Shown: one piece after another, positions 1-10,515 of the stretch | How the letters are laid out: each line of letters opens with the position of its first letter | How positions within the stretch are numbered: position 1 is the first letter of the stretch | Assembly: GCF_009789075.1 (NCBI RefSeq) | Contig: NZ_WNXQ01000001.1 | Location: 620,001 to 684,000, forward strand | Reading direction: 5' to 3' | From: Pseudooceanicola pacificus | Lineage (GTDB): Bacteria > Pseudomonadota > Alphaproteobacteria > Rhodobacterales > Rhodobacteraceae | DNA length: 64,000 nt | Translations under genes and position numbers: made by a program | Notes under the pieces: model-generated | Told to the model about the DNA's origin: nothing | Database searches by the model: none | What the model saw: the letters and a program-made list of their open reading frames with translations, nothing else

Positions 1-608
1 CAGCCAAAACAGCCCGCTACGAGTTTGCGGAAGGCCTCGGCGCGATGAGACATCTCGTCCTTGCGGCCGGGGTCCATCTCGCCAAAGGTCTCGGTCTCGC
101 CATCCGGGAGGAAGATCGGGTCGAAACCGAACCCGTTCTGGCCCTTCATCGGCCAGGTGACCTGCCCATCGACCCGGCCGACGAAGATCTCGTCATGCCC
201 GTCGGGCCAGGCGAGGCAGAGCGTGCAGTTGAAGGCGGCGGTGCGGGGGAAGGGCGCGTCCCTTTCTTCCAGCAGGGTCCAGACCTTGGTCATCGCCATC
301 GGGAAATCGCGGCCGTTGGGCGTTTCGGCCCAGTCGGCGGTATAGACGCCGGGATCGCCGTCCAGCGCGTCGACCGTGATGCCGCTGTCGTCGGACAGTG
401 CGGGCAGCCCGGTGGCGCTGGCGGCGTAATGCGCTTTGATCCGGGCATTGCCGGCAAAGGTGTCCTCGGTCTCTTCGGGCTCGTCCAGCCCGTGATCGGC
501 GGCAGAGCTGACCTCGACCCCAAAGGGCGCCAGCAGGGCCGCGATCTCGCGCAGCTTGCCGGCGTTGTGGGTGGCGATGACCAGTTGCCTGCCGTCGAAC
601 TTACGCAC
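1..608 (-). CDS. rdgB: RdgB/HAM1 non-canonical purine NTP pyrophosphatase (stop codon at window edge)
   Basis: It hydrolyses dITP, dXTP and ITP to monophosphates, cleaning the nucleotide pool in the cytoplasm. 202 residues are visible. They include the N-terminal THNAGK loop (13-18), LSDDSG (71-76) and the C-terminal SHR motif (187-189), all hallmarks of the family. The last visible residues are GCFG followed by the bases TG, so the stop is probably TGA with its last base just outside the window. The gene is therefore essentially complete. The start is a GTG at 608-606 that overlaps the end of rph by 8 bases, indicating translational coupling; no other start codon lies just upstream in this frame. 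Operon rph-rdgB. Confidence 0.93.
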   Translation of the reverse strand, partial: MRKFDGRQLVIATHNAGKLREIAALLAPFGVEVSSAADHGLDEPEETEDTFAGNARIKAHYAASATGLPALSDDSGITVDALDGDPGVYTADWAETPNGRDFPMAMTKVWTLLEERDAPFPRTAAFNCTLCLAWPDGHDEIFVGRVDGQVTWPMKGQNGFGFDPIFLPDGETETFGEMDPGRKDEMSHRAEAFRKLVAGCFG

Positions 609-1317
609 CGATTGCGGCCTTCTGCGCGGCGACCAATTCGTCCACGCCCTTTTCGGCGAGGTCCAGCAACTGGTTCATCTGGTCGCGCGAATAGGTCGAG
701 CCCTCGGCCGACATCTGCACTTCGATCAGCTTTTTGGAGCCGGTCATGATGAAATTTCCATCGACGCCCGCTTCGCTGTCTTCGGGATAGTCGAGGTCCA
801 GCACCGGCTGACCGGCGTAAATCCCGCAGGATACGGCGGCGACCGGGTCGGTCAGCGGGTCGGAAATCACCTGGCCGGTCTTCATCAGCTTCATCACCGC
901 CAGCTTCAGTGCGACCCAACCGCCGGTGATCGAGGCGCAGCGCGTGCCGCCGTCGGCCTGGATGACATCGCAGTCCACCGTGATCTGGCGTTCGCCCAGG
1001 GCCACGCGATCCACGCCCGCGCGCAGGCTGCGCCCGATAAGGCGTTGAATTTCAACGGTTCTACCGCCCTGTTTGCCGGCAGCAGCCTCGCGCCGCATGC
1101 GCGAGGTGGTCGACCGGGGCAGCATGCCGTATTCGGCGGTAACCCAGCCCAGGCCCGACCCCTTGATAAAGGGCGGCACGCGGTCCTCGATGGTGGCGGT
1201 GCACAGCACATGGGTATCGCCGCACCGGATCATGCAGGATCCCTCGGCATGCTTCGTGACCCCGGTCTCGATTGAAATCTGGCGCATTTCGCCTAAATCA
1301 CGTCCTGACGGTCGCAT
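601..1317 (-). CDS. rph: Ribonuclease PH
   Basis: A phosphorolytic 3'-5' exoribonuclease that trims tRNA 3' ends using phosphate. The 238-residue product has the usual family length and the typical opening MRPSGRD, plus the QADGGTR segment of the active-site region. An ATG at 1317 was chosen because an AGGAGGA ribosome site lies 6 bases upstream. A longer reading frame extends to 1431, but that extension has no family resemblance. The gene is transcribed away from hrcA and its stop overlaps the rdgB start. Confidence 0.96.
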   Translation of the reverse strand: MRPSGRDLGEMRQISIETGVTKHAEGSCMIRCGDTHVLCTATIEDRVPPFIKGSGLGWVTAEYGMLPRSTTSRMRREAAAGKQGGRTVEIQRLIGRSLRAGVDRVALGERQITVDCDVIQADGGTRCASITGGWVALKLAVMKLMKTGQVISDPLTDPVAAVSCGIYAGQPVLDLDYPEDSEAGVDGNFIMTGSKKLIEVQMSAEGSTYSRDQMNQLLDLAEKGVDELVAAQKAAIGA

Positions 1318-1376
1318 GAGTGCTCCTCCTGTTTGCGGTCGAGATACGCACTCCCGCATCGTGAACGCAACCCCGA

Positions 1377-1404
1377 TTGACCTTTCGGCAGGGGCCTCTT
1401 TAAT
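1377..1404 (+). promoter_or_regulatory. Sigma70-like promoter of hrcA-grpE
   Basis: TTGACC at 1377-1382 and TTTAAT at 1399-1404 are separated by 16 bases. The -10 covers the ATG at 1403, which argues that translation starts further down, at 1424 or 1430. Inferred from consensus only. Confidence 0.5.
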
Positions 1405-1423
1405 GGGCGGCCAGACGGGACAC

Positions 1424-2494
1424 ATGGGCATGACACAACAGAGCTCGATCCTAGACGAACTGAACGATCGCTCGCGGGAGGTTTTCCGCCGGGTGGTCGA
1501 AGGCTACCTCGACAGCGGAGAACCGGTCGGGTCGCGCTCGCTCACCCGCCTGATGAGCGAGAAGGTCAGCGCCGCCACCATCCGCAACGTGATGCAGGAC
1601 CTTGAATACCTCGGGCTGCTGAACTCGCCGCATATCTCGGCCGGCCGCGTGCCGACACAGCAGGGTCTGCGGATGTTTGTCGACGGCTTGCTGGAGGTCG
1701 GCGACCTGCAGGGCAACGACCGCGACCTGCTGGATGCCACGATTTCCGACAACGGCGCCGATGTGACCGCGCTGCTGGACCGGATCGGATCGGCCCTGTC
1801 CGGCGCGACTCGCGGGGCCTCGCTGGTGCTGGCGCCCAAACGCGAGGCGCCGATCAAGCATATCGAATTTGTGGGCCTGGGCCATGACCGCGCCCTGGTG
1901 GTGCTGGTCTTTGCCGACGGTCATGTCGAGAACAGGATTTTCCATCCGCCCGCGGGCCAGACGCCAAGTTCGATGCGCGAGGCGGCCAATTTCCTGAACG
2001 CGCTGATCGAGGGCAAGACCCTCAGCGACGTGCGTTCGGTCATGCGCGAAGAGATCAAGGCCCGCCGGCAGGAGATCGACACCCTGGCGCAGGAGCTGAT
2101 CGACAGCGGCCTGGCCGTCTGGGACGGCGATGGCAACAATTACGAGCGGCTGATCGTGCGCGGCAGGGCCAATCTGCTGGGGGGGGATGCCGGAGAGGAA
2201 GACCTGGATCTGATCCGCGAGCTGTTCGACGACCTGGAGCGGAAACGCGATATCGCCGAGTTCCTCGAACTGGCCGAGGGCGGCGAGGGTGTGCGGATTT
2301 TCATCGGCTCAGAGAACAAACTTTTCTCACTTTCGGGTTCCTCTCTGGTGGTTTCTCCATATATGAACGCGGATCGAAAGATCATCGGCGCGGTGGGTGT
2401 CATCGGACCTACGCGCCTGAACTATGGACGTATTGTGCCGATCGTGGATTACACGGCGCAACTGGTCGGGCGGATGATTTCCGACCGGAGCTAG
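1424..2494 (+). CDS. hrcA: HrcA heat-inducible transcription repressor
   Basis: HrcA represses heat-shock operons by binding CIRCE elements and is itself kept active by GroEL. The 356-residue product has an N-terminal winged helix (about residues 8-75, including SRSLTRL and ISAGRVPT) followed by the long sensor domain ending in YTAQLVGRM. In-frame ATGs occur at 1403, 1424 and 1430. I prefer 1424 because 1403 falls in the predicted -10 box; the ribosome site is weak for all three. grpE follows after 9 bases, the usual partner. I found no CIRCE palindrome in its own upstream region. Confidence 0.94.
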   Translation: MGMTQQSSILDELNDRSREVFRRVVEGYLDSGEPVGSRSLTRLMSEKVSAATIRNVMQDLEYLGLLNSPHISAGRVPTQQGLRMFVDGLLEVGDLQGNDRDLLDATISDNGADVTALLDRIGSALSGATRGASLVLAPKREAPIKHIEFVGLGHDRALVVLVFADGHVENRIFHPPAGQTPSSMREAANFLNALIEGKTLSDVRSVMREEIKARRQEIDTLAQELIDSGLAVWDGDGNNYERLIVRGRANLLGGDAGEEDLDLIRELFDDLERKRDIAEFLELAEGGEGVRIFIGSENKLFSLSGSSLVVSPYMNADRKIIGAVGVIGPTRLNYGRIVPIVDYTAQLVGRMISDRS

Positions 2495-2503
2495 AGGTGA
2501 AGG

Positions 2504-3064
2504 ATGGCAGAGCCGAAGAACGACGATTTCCTCGACGATATCGAAACCGCCGAGGCGGAAGCCTATGCCGAGGACATGGCCGAGCTGGATGACGAAGCTG
2601 TGGAACTGGACACGCTGCGCGCCGAACGGGACGAGCTGCGCGACCGGTTCATGCGCGCGCTGGCGGATGCCGAAAACGCGCGCAAGCGGGCCGACAAGGA
2701 CCGGCGCGAGGCCGAGAATTATGGCGGGTCGAAACTGGCGCGCGACATGCTGCCGGTCTACGACAACATGAAGCGCGCGCTGGAGGCCGCCGGCGGGTTG
2801 GGCGAAGATCACGCCGCCCTGCTGGAAGGTGTCGAGCTGACGATGCGCGAACTGCTGAACGTGTTCCGCAAACACGGCATCGAACCGATTTCCCCCGAAA
2901 TCGGCGACCGGTTCGACCCCAAGCTGCACCAGGCGATGTTCGAGGCGCCGGTCCCCGAGACCCGCGCCGGAGACATCATCCAGGTGGCCGCCGAAGGGTT
3001 CATGCTGCACGACCGGCTGCTGCGCCCCGCGCAGGTCGGGGTGAGCTCGAACCCGGCAAAGTGA
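2504..3064 (+). CDS. grpE: GrpE nucleotide exchange factor
   Basis: GrpE releases ADP from DnaK in the DnaK-DnaJ chaperone cycle. The 186-residue protein has a very acidic N-terminal tail (residues 1-45), a long coiled-coil rich in R, E and A (about 40-95) and the C-terminal beta domain with GDRFDPKLHQAM. The ribosome site GAGGTGAAGG directly precedes the ATG. It is the second gene of the hrcA operon and ends just before a strong terminator. Confidence 0.96.
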   Translation: MAEPKNDDFLDDIETAEAEAYAEDMAELDDEAVELDTLRAERDELRDRFMRALADAENARKRADKDRREAENYGGSKLARDMLPVYDNMKRALEAAGGLGEDHAALLEGVELTMRELLNVFRKHGIEPISPEIGDRFDPKLHQAMFEAPVPETRAGDIIQVAAEGFMLHDRLLRPAQVGVSSNPAK

Positions 3065-3089
3065 GCGGAGCCGTCAGGCATCGCGCGGG

Positions 3090-3112
3090 ACCCGGCCACT
3101 GGCCGGGTTTTT
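3090..3112 (+). terminator. Rho-independent terminator of hrcA-grpE
   Basis: Perfect 8-base stem ACCCGGCC/GGCCGGGT with a 3-base loop, followed by a run of five T. Confidence 0.9.
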
Positions 3113-3142
3113 CGTTTGATGGGGCGGGGCCTGCTGCGGCAG

Positions 3143-3158
3143 GGTTCCACGTGAAACG
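3143..3158. promoter_or_regulatory. parS-like ParB-binding site candidate
   Basis: The 16 bases match 13 of 16 positions of the universal parS sequence, with an intact CACGTG centre. The right arm GTGAAAC is perfect; the left arm has one change within the 14-base core (GTTCCAC for GTTTCAC). It lies in the non-coding gap between the grpE terminator and map. Binding by ParB is inferred. Confidence 0.45.
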
Positions 3159-3173
3159 AAAGGGACGGTGCGG

Positions 3174-3920
3174 ATGACAATCAACCACGAAGACGAGCTC
3201 GACACGCTGAAAGAGATCGGACGCATAGTCGCCAACACCATGCAGACGATGGCCCGCGAGATGGAGCCGGGCATGACCACGGGCGAGCTGGACGAGATCG
3301 GGCGCGCGCTGCTGGAGCGGGAGGGCGCGGTATCGGCCCCCAAGAGCACCTATGATTTCCCGGGCGCGACCTGCATCAGCGTGAACGAGGAGATTGCCCA
3401 CGGCATCCCCGGCGGCCGGGTGATTGCGGCGGGCGATCTGGTGAATATCGACGTGTCCGCCAGCAAGAACGGGGTCTTTGCCGACACCGGCGCGACGTTC
3501 CGGGTGCCGGCGGTACGTCCCTCGCAGGATCGGCTGTGCCGCGACGGGCGGCGCGCGATGCAGATCGGGATCGCCCAGGTGCGCGACGGCCGCCCGCTGT
3601 CGGGGATCGGGCAGGCCATCGGGGCCTTTGCCGCCGCGAAGGGCTATACCCTGATCCGCAACCTTGCCAGCCACGGGATCGGGCGCTCGCTGCACGAATA
3701 CCCGACCGAGGTCGCGACCTGGCCCAACCGCGACCGGCGGCGGATCAATCGCGGGCTGGTTCTGACGGTGGAGCCGTTCTTGTCGCGCGGCGGGATCTGG
3801 GCGACTGGCGGCAAGGATGGCTGGACACTTTACAGCGAACCCGCCGCGCCCTGCGTGCAATATGAACATACGGTTGTCGCGACCGACCGCGGCGCGATTG
3901 TCGTGACGATGCCCGGCTAG
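3174..3920 (+). CDS. map: Type I methionine aminopeptidase
   Basis: Removes the initiator methionine from nascent proteins. All five metal ligands of the pita-bread fold are visible: Asp in VNIDVS, Asp in FADTGA, His in SHGIGRSLHE, Glu in LTVEPF and Glu in YEHTVV. The substrate-binding His is in AHGIPGG. The 248-residue length fits the short type I form without an N-terminal extension. ATG 3174 is preferred over a GTG at 3168 because AAAGGGA lies 8 bases from the ATG. Single gene, convergent with mutS (29 bases between stops). Confidence 0.95.
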   Translation: MTINHEDELDTLKEIGRIVANTMQTMAREMEPGMTTGELDEIGRALLEREGAVSAPKSTYDFPGATCISVNEEIAHGIPGGRVIAAGDLVNIDVSASKNGVFADTGATFRVPAVRPSQDRLCRDGRRAMQIGIAQVRDGRPLSGIGQAIGAFAAAKGYTLIRNLASHGIGRSLHEYPTEVATWPNRDRRRINRGLVLTVEPFLSRGGIWATGGKDGWTLYSEPAAPCVQYEHTVVATDRGAIVVTMPG

Positions 3921-3949
3921 GCTGGGCGCGTGTTCAGCCGAAACAGGGT

Positions 3950-6598
3950 CTAATTCCGGGCGGCGTCCTTGAGGCGGTAAAGCACCTCCAGCGCTTCGCG
4001 CGGGGACAGATCGTCGGGGTTGGTGTCTTCCAGCAGCCGGGCCACCTCTCCCAGACCCTCGGGCAGTTTGGCTTTGGGCGCGGGCGGCGGGGCGGCGGCA
4101 AAGAGGGGCAGATCGTCGATCAGCACCTGCCGCTTGGCCCCCTCGCGGTCGCCCTTTTCCAGCGTGTCGAGGATCGCGCGCGCCCGGGCGACAACCGCCT
4201 CGGGCAGACCGGCCAGCCGGGCGACCTGCACACCATAGCTGCGGTCGGCAGCGCCCTTGCGGACCTCGTGCAAGAAGATCACGTCGCCCTCGTATTCCCG
4301 GACGGACACGGTGGCATTGTCGACGCCCGCCAACTTGCCCGCCAGCGCCGTCAGCTCATGATAATGCGTGGCGAAGAGGGCGCGGCAGCCGTTGACCTCG
4401 TGCAGATGTTCCAGCGTGGCCCAGGCGATGGACAACCCGTCATAGGTGGCCGTGCCGCGCCCGATCTCGTCGAGGATCACCAGAGCATTGGCATCGGCCT
4501 GGTTCAGAATCGCGGCGGTTTCGACCATTTCCACCATGAAGGTCGACCGCCCCCGCGCCAGATCGTCCGAGGCGCCGACACGGCTGAACAGCTGCGAGAC
4601 GACGCCGATTTCGGCCCGCTCCGCCGGAACATGGCTGCCGGTCTGGGCCAGCAGGGCAATCAGCGCGTTCTGCCGCAGAAAGGTCGATTTGCCCGCCATG
4701 TTCGGGCCGGTCAGCAGCCAGATGCGGGCGGGATCGTCGCTCAGGTCGCAATCGTTGGCGATGAAGGGCGCGCCCTGGCGCCGCAGGGCGGCTTCGACCA
4801 CCGGATGGCGTCCGTCCTCGATCCTGAGCGCGCGGCCCTGGGTCATCACCGGGCGCACCCAGTTTTCGCCGCGCGACAGATCGGCCAGCGCGGTGGCGAG
4901 GTCGAATTCCGACAGCGCGCGGGCGGTAGCGGCGATCCCGGCGGCGGATTCCAGAATAGCGCCTTTCAGGGTGTCATAGAGACGTTTTTCAATCTCCAGC
5001 GCCTCGCCGGCGGCGTTGTGAATCCGGGTTTCCATCTCGGAAAGTTCGATGGTGGTGAACCGCAGCTGGTTTGCCGTGGTCTGCCGGTGGCGGAAGGTGC
5101 CTGACAGCGGCTCCGACAGCATCTTGTCGGCATGGGTCGCGGTGACCTCGATGAAATAACCCAGCACGTTGTTGTGCTTGATCTTCAGCGCGTTGATGCC
5201 GGCAAGTTCGGCATATTCGCCCTGCATCCGGGCGATCACGCCGCGTCCTTCGTCCCGCAGCTCGCGCGCGGCATCCAGATCGGCGTCATAGCCGGCGGCG
5301 ATGAACCCGCCGTCGCGGGCCAGCAGGGGCGGTTCGGCCACAAGCGCGGCGTCCAGCAGCTCCAGCAGCGCGTCATGGCCGGTGAGGTCGGCAGAGGCCC
5401 CGGCGAGAAGCCGGGGCACCGCGGTCCCGCCAAGGATCGCGCGCAGTTCTTCGGCCTGGGTCAGCCCGTTGCGGATCGCGGTCAGATCGCGCGGGCCGCC
5501 GCGGTCCAGCGACAGGCGCGACAGGGCGCGGTCAAGATCGGGCACCTTGCGCAGCGCCTCGCGCAGATCGGCAGATATGCGACCCTGATCCTGCGCAAAA
5601 TCCACCGCGTCGAGCCGTTCCTCGATCACCGAAATGACGCGCGAGGGCGAGGACAACCGACGCTCCAGCAGCCGCGCACCGCCGGGGGTGACGGTGCGAT
5701 CCACCGTTGCCAGCAGCGACCCGGCCCGCCCGCCCGACAGCGCATGCGTCAGTTCAAGATTCCGGCGGGTGGCGGCGTCGATCTGCATCGTGCGGTCCTC
5801 GGCCTCGCGGACCGGGGGGCGCAGCAGGGGCAGTTTGCCCTTCTGGGTGATTTCCAGGTAGTCGACGATGGCGCCCATGGCGGCGACCTCGGGCCGGGAG
5901 AACTGGCCAAAGGCCTCCAGCGTGCCCACGCCAAAGAGCGAGAGCAGGCGTTTCTCTCCGCCCGTGCTGTCGAAACTCGCCCGCGCCAGCGGGGTCAGCG
6001 CCGGCCCGATATCAGAGACTGTTTCGCGGTAATCGCCCTCGATCGCATCCGACATCAGCACCTCGGACGGGGCCAGCCGGGCCAGTTCCGGCCCCAGGCG
6101 GACGGGCGGCAGGGGCATCACGTGAAAGGCCCCGGTCGAGATATCGACCCAGGCCAGCGCGCCCTCGTCCCGCACCAGGGCATAGGCGGCCAGGTAATTG
6201 TGGCGACGCGCGTCAAGCAGGGAGTCCTCGGTCAGCGTGCCGGGCGTCACCAGCCGCACCACGTCGCGCATCACCACGGATTTCGACCCGCGTTTCCTGG
6301 CCTCTTCGGGGCTTTCCATCTGTTCGCCCACGGCGACGCGGAATCCCTTGCGGATCAGGGTCAGCAGGTAGTTCTCGGCGGCATGCACCGGGACGCCGCA
6401 CATGGGAATGTCCTCGCCCAGGTGCTTGCCGCGTTTGGTCAGGGCGATGTCCAGCGCCTCGGCCGCCGCGACGGCGTCGTCAAAGAACATTTCGTAGAAA
6501 TCGCCCATCCGGTAGAACAGCAGCGCATCCGGGTATTGCGCCTTGATCTCGAGATATTGCGCCATCATCGGCGTCACGGCGGAACTGGCCTGGTTCAC
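3950..6598 (-). CDS. mutS: DNA mismatch repair protein MutS
   Basis: Recognises mispairs and insertion loops and recruits MutL. 882 residues, close to the family norm. The mismatch-reading Phe-X-Glu motif is in GDFYEMF near residue 35. The C-terminal ATPase has the Walker A motif GPNMAGKST, the Walker B sequence [10 protein letters not shown] and the FATHYHEL loop. The start is a GTG at 6598; the residues before MMAQYLEIK match what related alphaproteobacterial MutS proteins carry, so the downstream ATG is less likely. Divergent from maeB. Confidence 0.97.
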   Translation of the reverse strand: MNQASSAVTPMMAQYLEIKAQYPDALLFYRMGDFYEMFFDDAVAAAEALDIALTKRGKHLGEDIPMCGVPVHAAENYLLTLIRKGFRVAVGEQMESPEEARKRGSKSVVMRDVVRLVTPGTLTEDSLLDARRHNYLAAYALVRDEGALAWVDISTGAFHVMPLPPVRLGPELARLAPSEVLMSDAIEGDYRETVSDIGPALTPLARASFDSTGGEKRLLSLFGVGTLEAFGQFSRPEVAAMGAIVDYLEITQKGKLPLLRPPVREAEDRTMQIDAATRRNLELTHALSGGRAGSLLATVDRTVTPGGARLLERRLSSPSRVISVIEERLDAVDFAQDQGRISADLREALRKVPDLDRALSRLSLDRGGPRDLTAIRNGLTQAEELRAILGGTAVPRLLAGASADLTGHDALLELLDAALVAEPPLLARDGGFIAAGYDADLDAARELRDEGRGVIARMQGEYAELAGINALKIKHNNVLGYFIEVTATHADKMLSEPLSGTFRHRQTTANQLRFTTIELSEMETRIHNAAGEALEIEKRLYDTLKGAILESAAGIAATARALSEFDLATALADLSRGENWVRPVMTQGRALRIEDGRHPVVEAALRRQGAPFIANDCDLSDDPARIWLLTGPNMAGKSTFLRQNALIALLAQTGSHVPAERAEIGVVSQLFSRVGASDDLARGRSTFMVEMVETAAILNQADANALVILDEIGRGTATYDGLSIAWATLEHLHEVNGCRALFATHYHELTALAGKLAGVDNATVSVREYEGDVIFLHEVRKGAADRSYGVQVARLAGLPEAVVARARAILDTLEKGDREGAKRQVLIDDLPLFAAAPPPAPKAKLPEGLGEVARLLEDTNPDDLSPREALEVLYRLKDAARN

Positions 6599-6731
6599 TG
6601 CATCGCCCCCACTGCGTTGCCCGGCAACTTACAAATCCGCAGCCCGCGGCGAAAGGCGAAAGCGCGATTCGGTTGAGTGCCACGCACGGCCCGTGTAAGA
6701 GGCCCAAGCCTTGACGAAGGAGGAGGCCCCG

Positions 6732-8987
6732 ATGACTCGCAACAGGATCACGCCGGAAGAGGCGCTTGCATTCCATCTGGAGCCCATGCCGGGCAAGCTG
6801 GAAGTCAGCGCCACCGTTCCGATGACCACGCAGCGGGACCTGTCGCTGGCCTATTCCCCCGGTGTGGCCGTGCCCTGCGAGGCGATCCATGCGAACCCGG
6901 AAACCGCCTATGACTACACGACCAAGGGCAACCTTGTCGCGGTGATCTCCAACGGCACCGCGGTGTTGGGCCTGGGGAACCTGGGCGCGCTGGCCTCCAA
7001 GCCGGTGATGGAGGGCAAGGCCGTCCTGTTCAAGCGGTTCGCCGATGTGAACTCGATCGATATCGAGCTGGACACCGAGGACACCGAGGCCTTCATCAAC
7101 GCGGTCAAGCTGATGGGCCCGACCTTCGGGGGCATCAACCTGGAGGACATCAAGGCGCCGGAATGCTTCATCATCGAGCAGCGGTTGAAGGAAGAGATGG
7201 ATATCCCCGTCTTCCACGACGACCAGCACGGCACGGCGGTGATCTGCGCGGCGGGGCTGATCAACGCCCTGCATCTGAGCGGCAAGAAGATCGAGGATTG
7301 CCGGATCGTCCTGAACGGGGCCGGGGCCGCTGGCATCGCCTGTATCGAGCTGCTCAAGCGCATGGGCGCGCGGCCCGAAAACTGCATCACCTGCGACACC
7401 AAGGGCGTCATCTACCAGGGCCGCACCGATGGCATGAACCAGTGGAAATCGGCCCATGCGGTCAAGACCGACCTGCGCACTCTGGAGGATGCGATGGCCG
7501 GGGCCGACGTTTTCCTCGGCGTTTCGGCCAAGGGGGCGGTGACGCGCAAGATGGTCGCGAGCATGGCCCGCGATCCCGTGATCTTTGCCATGGCGAATCC
7601 CGATCCCGAGATCACGCCCGAAGAGGCGCATGAGGTGCGCTCGGATGCCATCGTCGCCACCGGGCGCAGCGATTACCCGAACCAGGTAAACAACGTCCTG
7701 GGCTTTCCTTACCTGTTCCGGGGCGCGCTGGACATTCACGCCCGGTCGATCAACGACGAGATGAAGATCGCCTGCGCCGAGGCGCTGGCCGCGCTTGCCC
7801 GCGAGGATGTGCCCGACGAGGTCGCGATGGCCTATGGCAAGGCGCTGACCTTTGGCCGCGACTACATCATCCCCACGCCCTTCGACCCGCGGCTGATCCA
7901 CCGCATCCCGCCCGCCGTGGCGCGGGCCGGGATGGACACCGGCGCGGCGCGGCGGCCGATCATCGACATGGAAAGCTATGAGCAGTCGCTCATGTCGCGG
8001 ATGGATCCGACGGCCAGCATCCTGCGCGGGCTGAACGCCCGGGCGCGGCGGGCACAGGCGCGGATGATCTTTGCCGAGGGCGACGACCCGCGCGTGCTGC
8101 GCGCCGCCGTCATGTACCAGCGCAACGGGTTCGGCGAGGCGCTGGTCGTCGGGCGCGAGCCGGATGTGAAGGCCAAGCTGGAAGCGGCCGGGCTGGGCGA
8201 CGCGGTGAGCGAACTGAAGGTGGTGAATGCCGCCAACACGCAGCACCTGGAAACCTACAAGTCGTTTCTTTACGACCGGTTGCAGCGCAAGGGCTATGAC
8301 ATGGCCGATATCCACCGGCTGGCCGCGCGCAACCGCCATGTCTTTGCCGCGCTGATGCTGGCGCATGGCCACGGCGACGGGCTGGTCACCGGGGCGACCC
8401 GCAAGTCGGCCCATGTGCTGGAGCTGATCAACCACGTCTTTGACGCCAGCATCGAGATCGGGGCCGCCGGTGTCACCGCGCTGCTGCACAAGGGGCGGAT
8501 CGTCCTGATCTCGGACACGCTGGTGCATGAATGGCCGGACGAGGAAGACCTGGCGAATATCGCGGAACGCGCGGCCTCGGTCGCGCGCGATCTGGGGCTG
8601 GAGCCCCGGGTGGCCTTTGTCAGCTTCTCGACCTTCGGCTATCCGGTTTCGGAACGGGCGGAAAAGATGCATGTCGCCCCCCAGGTGCTGGAAGCGCGCG
8701 GCGTGGATTTCGAATTCGAGGGCGAAATGACGGTCGACGTGGCGCTGAATGCCAGGGCGGCGGCGCATTACCCGTTCTCGCGCCTGACCGGGCCGGCCAA
8801 TATCCTGGTGGTGCCGGCGCGGCATTCGGCCTCGATCTCGGTCAAGCTGATGCAAGAGATGGCGGGCGCCACGGTGATCGGGCCGATCCTGTCGGGTGTC
8901 GACCGCCCGATCCAGATCTGTTCGACCGGCTCCACCGTGAACGACATCATGAACATGGCGCTGATGTCCGCCTGTAAGGTCGGCTGA
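6732..8987 (+). CDS. maeB: NADP-dependent malic enzyme with phosphotransacetylase-like domain
   Basis: Oxidative decarboxylation of malate to pyruvate, supplying NADPH and feeding gluconeogenic or acetyl-CoA metabolism. The 751-residue protein has an N-terminal malic domain (about 1-160), an NAD(P)-binding domain (about 165-400, with NGAGAAGIA) and a C-terminal phosphate acetyltransferase-like domain (about 430-751). In related enzymes that last domain is regulatory, sensing acetyl-CoA, rather than catalytic. ATG 6732 follows a strong GGAGGAGG site; an upstream TTG is unlikely. A kinase gene follows 1 base after the stop. Confidence 0.96.
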   Translation: MTRNRITPEEALAFHLEPMPGKLEVSATVPMTTQRDLSLAYSPGVAVPCEAIHANPETAYDYTTKGNLVAVISNGTAVLGLGNLGALASKPVMEGKAVLFKRFADVNSIDIELDTEDTEAFINAVKLMGPTFGGINLEDIKAPECFIIEQRLKEEMDIPVFHDDQHGTAVICAAGLINALHLSGKKIEDCRIVLNGAGAAGIACIELLKRMGARPENCITCDTKGVIYQGRTDGMNQWKSAHAVKTDLRTLEDAMAGADVFLGVSAKGAVTRKMVASMARDPVIFAMANPDPEITPEEAHEVRSDAIVATGRSDYPNQVNNVLGFPYLFRGALDIHARSINDEMKIACAEALAALAREDVPDEVAMAYGKALTFGRDYIIPTPFDPRLIHRIPPAVARAGMDTGAARRPIIDMESYEQSLMSRMDPTASILRGLNARARRAQARMIFAEGDDPRVLRAAVMYQRNGFGEALVVGREPDVKAKLEAAGLGDAVSELKVVNAANTQHLETYKSFLYDRLQRKGYDMADIHRLAARNRHVFAALMLAHGHGDGLVTGATRKSAHVLELINHVFDASIEIGAAGVTALLHKGRIVLISDTLVHEWPDEEDLANIAERAASVARDLGLEPRVAFVSFSTFGYPVSERAEKMHVAPQVLEARGVDFEFEGEMTVDVALNARAAAHYPFSRLTGPANILVVPARHSASISVKLMQEMAGATVIGPILSGVDRPIQICSTGSTVNDIMNMALMSACKVG

Positions 8988-8988
8988 G

Positions 8989-9861
8989 ATGACGGTCTGG
9001 AACCTGGGTTCGGTCAATGCCGACAGGTTCTATGCCGTGCCGCACATCCCCGCGGCGGGTGAGACCCTGGCCGCCACGGGTTATGCCGAGGGGCTGGGCG
9101 GCAAGGGCGCGAACATGGCCGTCGCCTCGGCCCGCGCGGGATCGCGGGTCGAATTGATCGGCGCCGTCGGGGCGGATGGCGGCTGGATGCGCGACCGGCT
9201 GGCCAGCTATGGCGTGTCGGTCGCGCATGTCGCCCAGGTCGAGGGCCCGTCGGGGCATGCCAATATCGCGGTGGACGGAGACGGAGAGAACCAGATCCTG
9301 ATCCTGCCCGGCGCCAATGTGCTGCTGGATCGGGGGCAGGTGGCTGCCGCGCTTGCCGCCGCTGCGGCCGGGGATATCTTCGTCTGCCAGAACGAAACCA
9401 ACCTGCAACGCGAGGCGGCCGACATCGCCCGCGCGCAGGGCCTGCGCGTGGCCTATGCCGCCGCGCCGTTTTCGGCCGGGGCGGTCGGGCGCATGCTGCC
9501 GGTGACCGATCTGCTGGTGATGAACGCTGTCGAGGCGCGCCAACTGGAAGAGGCGACAGGCACCGCCCCCGCCGACCTGCCGGTGCGCGACGTGGTGATC
9601 ACGCTTGGCCCGGACGGATGCCGCTGGATCGACACTGTTTCAGGGCAATCGCGCGATTTCCCGTCGCCAAGGGTTTCGGCTGTGGACACCACCGGGGCGG
9701 GCGACACCTTCACCGGCTATCTTCTGGCCGGGCTGGATCAGGGGGCCGGGATGCCCGAGGCCTTGCACCTGGCGCTGCGGGCCGCCGCGCTGAAGGTCAC
9801 CCGAAGAGGCACCGCCGACGCGATCCCCGCGCGGGACGAGGTGACGGGCTGGCAGCCCTAG
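8989..9861 (+). CDS. PfkB-family carbohydrate kinase (ribokinase-like)
   Basis: Phosphorylates a sugar or nucleoside with ATP; the substrate cannot be told from sequence. The 290-residue product shows the N-terminal signature LGGKGANMAVASARAG and the C-terminal DTTGAGDTFTGYLLAG with the catalytic Asp. The order and spacing resemble ribokinase. It begins 1 base after maeB, so it is probably co-transcribed, although no functional link to malic enzyme is known. It ends 2 bases from the convergent msrA stop, with no room for a terminator. Confidence 0.88.
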   Translation: MTVWNLGSVNADRFYAVPHIPAAGETLAATGYAEGLGGKGANMAVASARAGSRVELIGAVGADGGWMRDRLASYGVSVAHVAQVEGPSGHANIAVDGDGENQILILPGANVLLDRGQVAAALAAAAAGDIFVCQNETNLQREAADIARAQGLRVAYAAAPFSAGAVGRMLPVTDLLVMNAVEARQLEEATGTAPADLPVRDVVITLGPDGCRWIDTVSGQSRDFPSPRVSAVDTTGAGDTFTGYLLAGLDQGAGMPEALHLALRAAALKVTRRGTADAIPARDEVTGWQP

Positions 9862-9863
9862 GC

Positions 9864-10502
9864 TCAGCCGTGCACGAAGGGCGCGCCGTTGCCCCAGAGC
9901 GCGCGGATCCGTTTGTCCCGCCCGCACGCCTCGCGATAGCGCTTGTAGGCCTCGGCCTGACGCTTGGGGCCGAACCGGGTCAGGATCAGCTTGGACCCCT
10001 TGTAATAGTTCTGGTGATAGTCCTCGGCCTTGTAGAAAGTCCCGGCCTTGAGGATCGGGGTCACGATCTTCTGCCCCAGGGCGGCCTGGGCCTCGGCCCT
10101 GGCCTTTTGCGCCGCCTGCTGTTCAGCCGCGGTAGAGACAAAAATTGCCGTGCGATAGCTGTCCCCACGGTCGCAGAACTGCCCGCCCGCGTCGGTCGGG
10201 TCGACCGAGCGGAAGAAGAGCGCCAGCAACTGGTCCAGCGAGATGCGGCGCGGGTCGTAATTTATCTGCACCGCCTCGTAATGCCCGGTGCCGCCGGCCG
10301 ACACCTGCTTGTAGGTCGGGTTCTTGAGCGTGCCTCCGGTATAGCCCGAGACGACGCTGCGCACCCCGGCGACGGATTCGAAATCGGCCTCGACGCACCA
10401 GAAGCAGCCCCCGGCGACGGTCAGGGTGTCCGCGCGGGCGGCGGACAGGCCGGTCATGGCGGCAAGCGTCAGGGCCAGCAGGGACAGGAAGCGGAATGAC
10501 AT
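9864..10502 (-). CDS. msrA: Exported peptide methionine sulfoxide reductase MsrA
   Basis: Reduces the S-epimer of methionine sulfoxide. The catalytic motif GGCFWC is at residues 31-36 (Cys33 nucleophile). Residues 1-24 form a clear Sec signal peptide (hydrophobic core, ending SAARA), so the enzyme should act in the periplasm. The 212-residue length includes this leader. The start at 10502 has an AGGAG site 8 bases upstream; longer frames lack one. No msrB lies nearby. Confidence 0.93.
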   Translation of the reverse strand: MSFRFLSLLALTLAAMTGLSAARADTLTVAGGCFWCVEADFESVAGVRSVVSGYTGGTLKNPTYKQVSAGGTGHYEAVQINYDPRRISLDQLLALFFRSVDPTDAGGQFCDRGDSYRTAIFVSTAAEQQAAQKARAEAQAALGQKIVTPILKAGTFYKAEDYHQNYYKGSKLILTRFGPKRQAEAYKRYREACGRDKRIRALWGNGAPFVHG

Positions 10503-10515
10503 GACAGGCTCCTCG

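Noticed and set aside
1318-1352. GAGTGC and GCACTC arms between rph and hrcA, suggesting a CIRCE element
   Set aside because: The arms are in the opposite order (CIRCE is GCACTC-N9-GAGTGC) and spaced far more than 9 bases apart.
1403-1405. Upstream ATG as the hrcA start
   Set aside because: It lies within the predicted -10 box and lacks a ribosome site.
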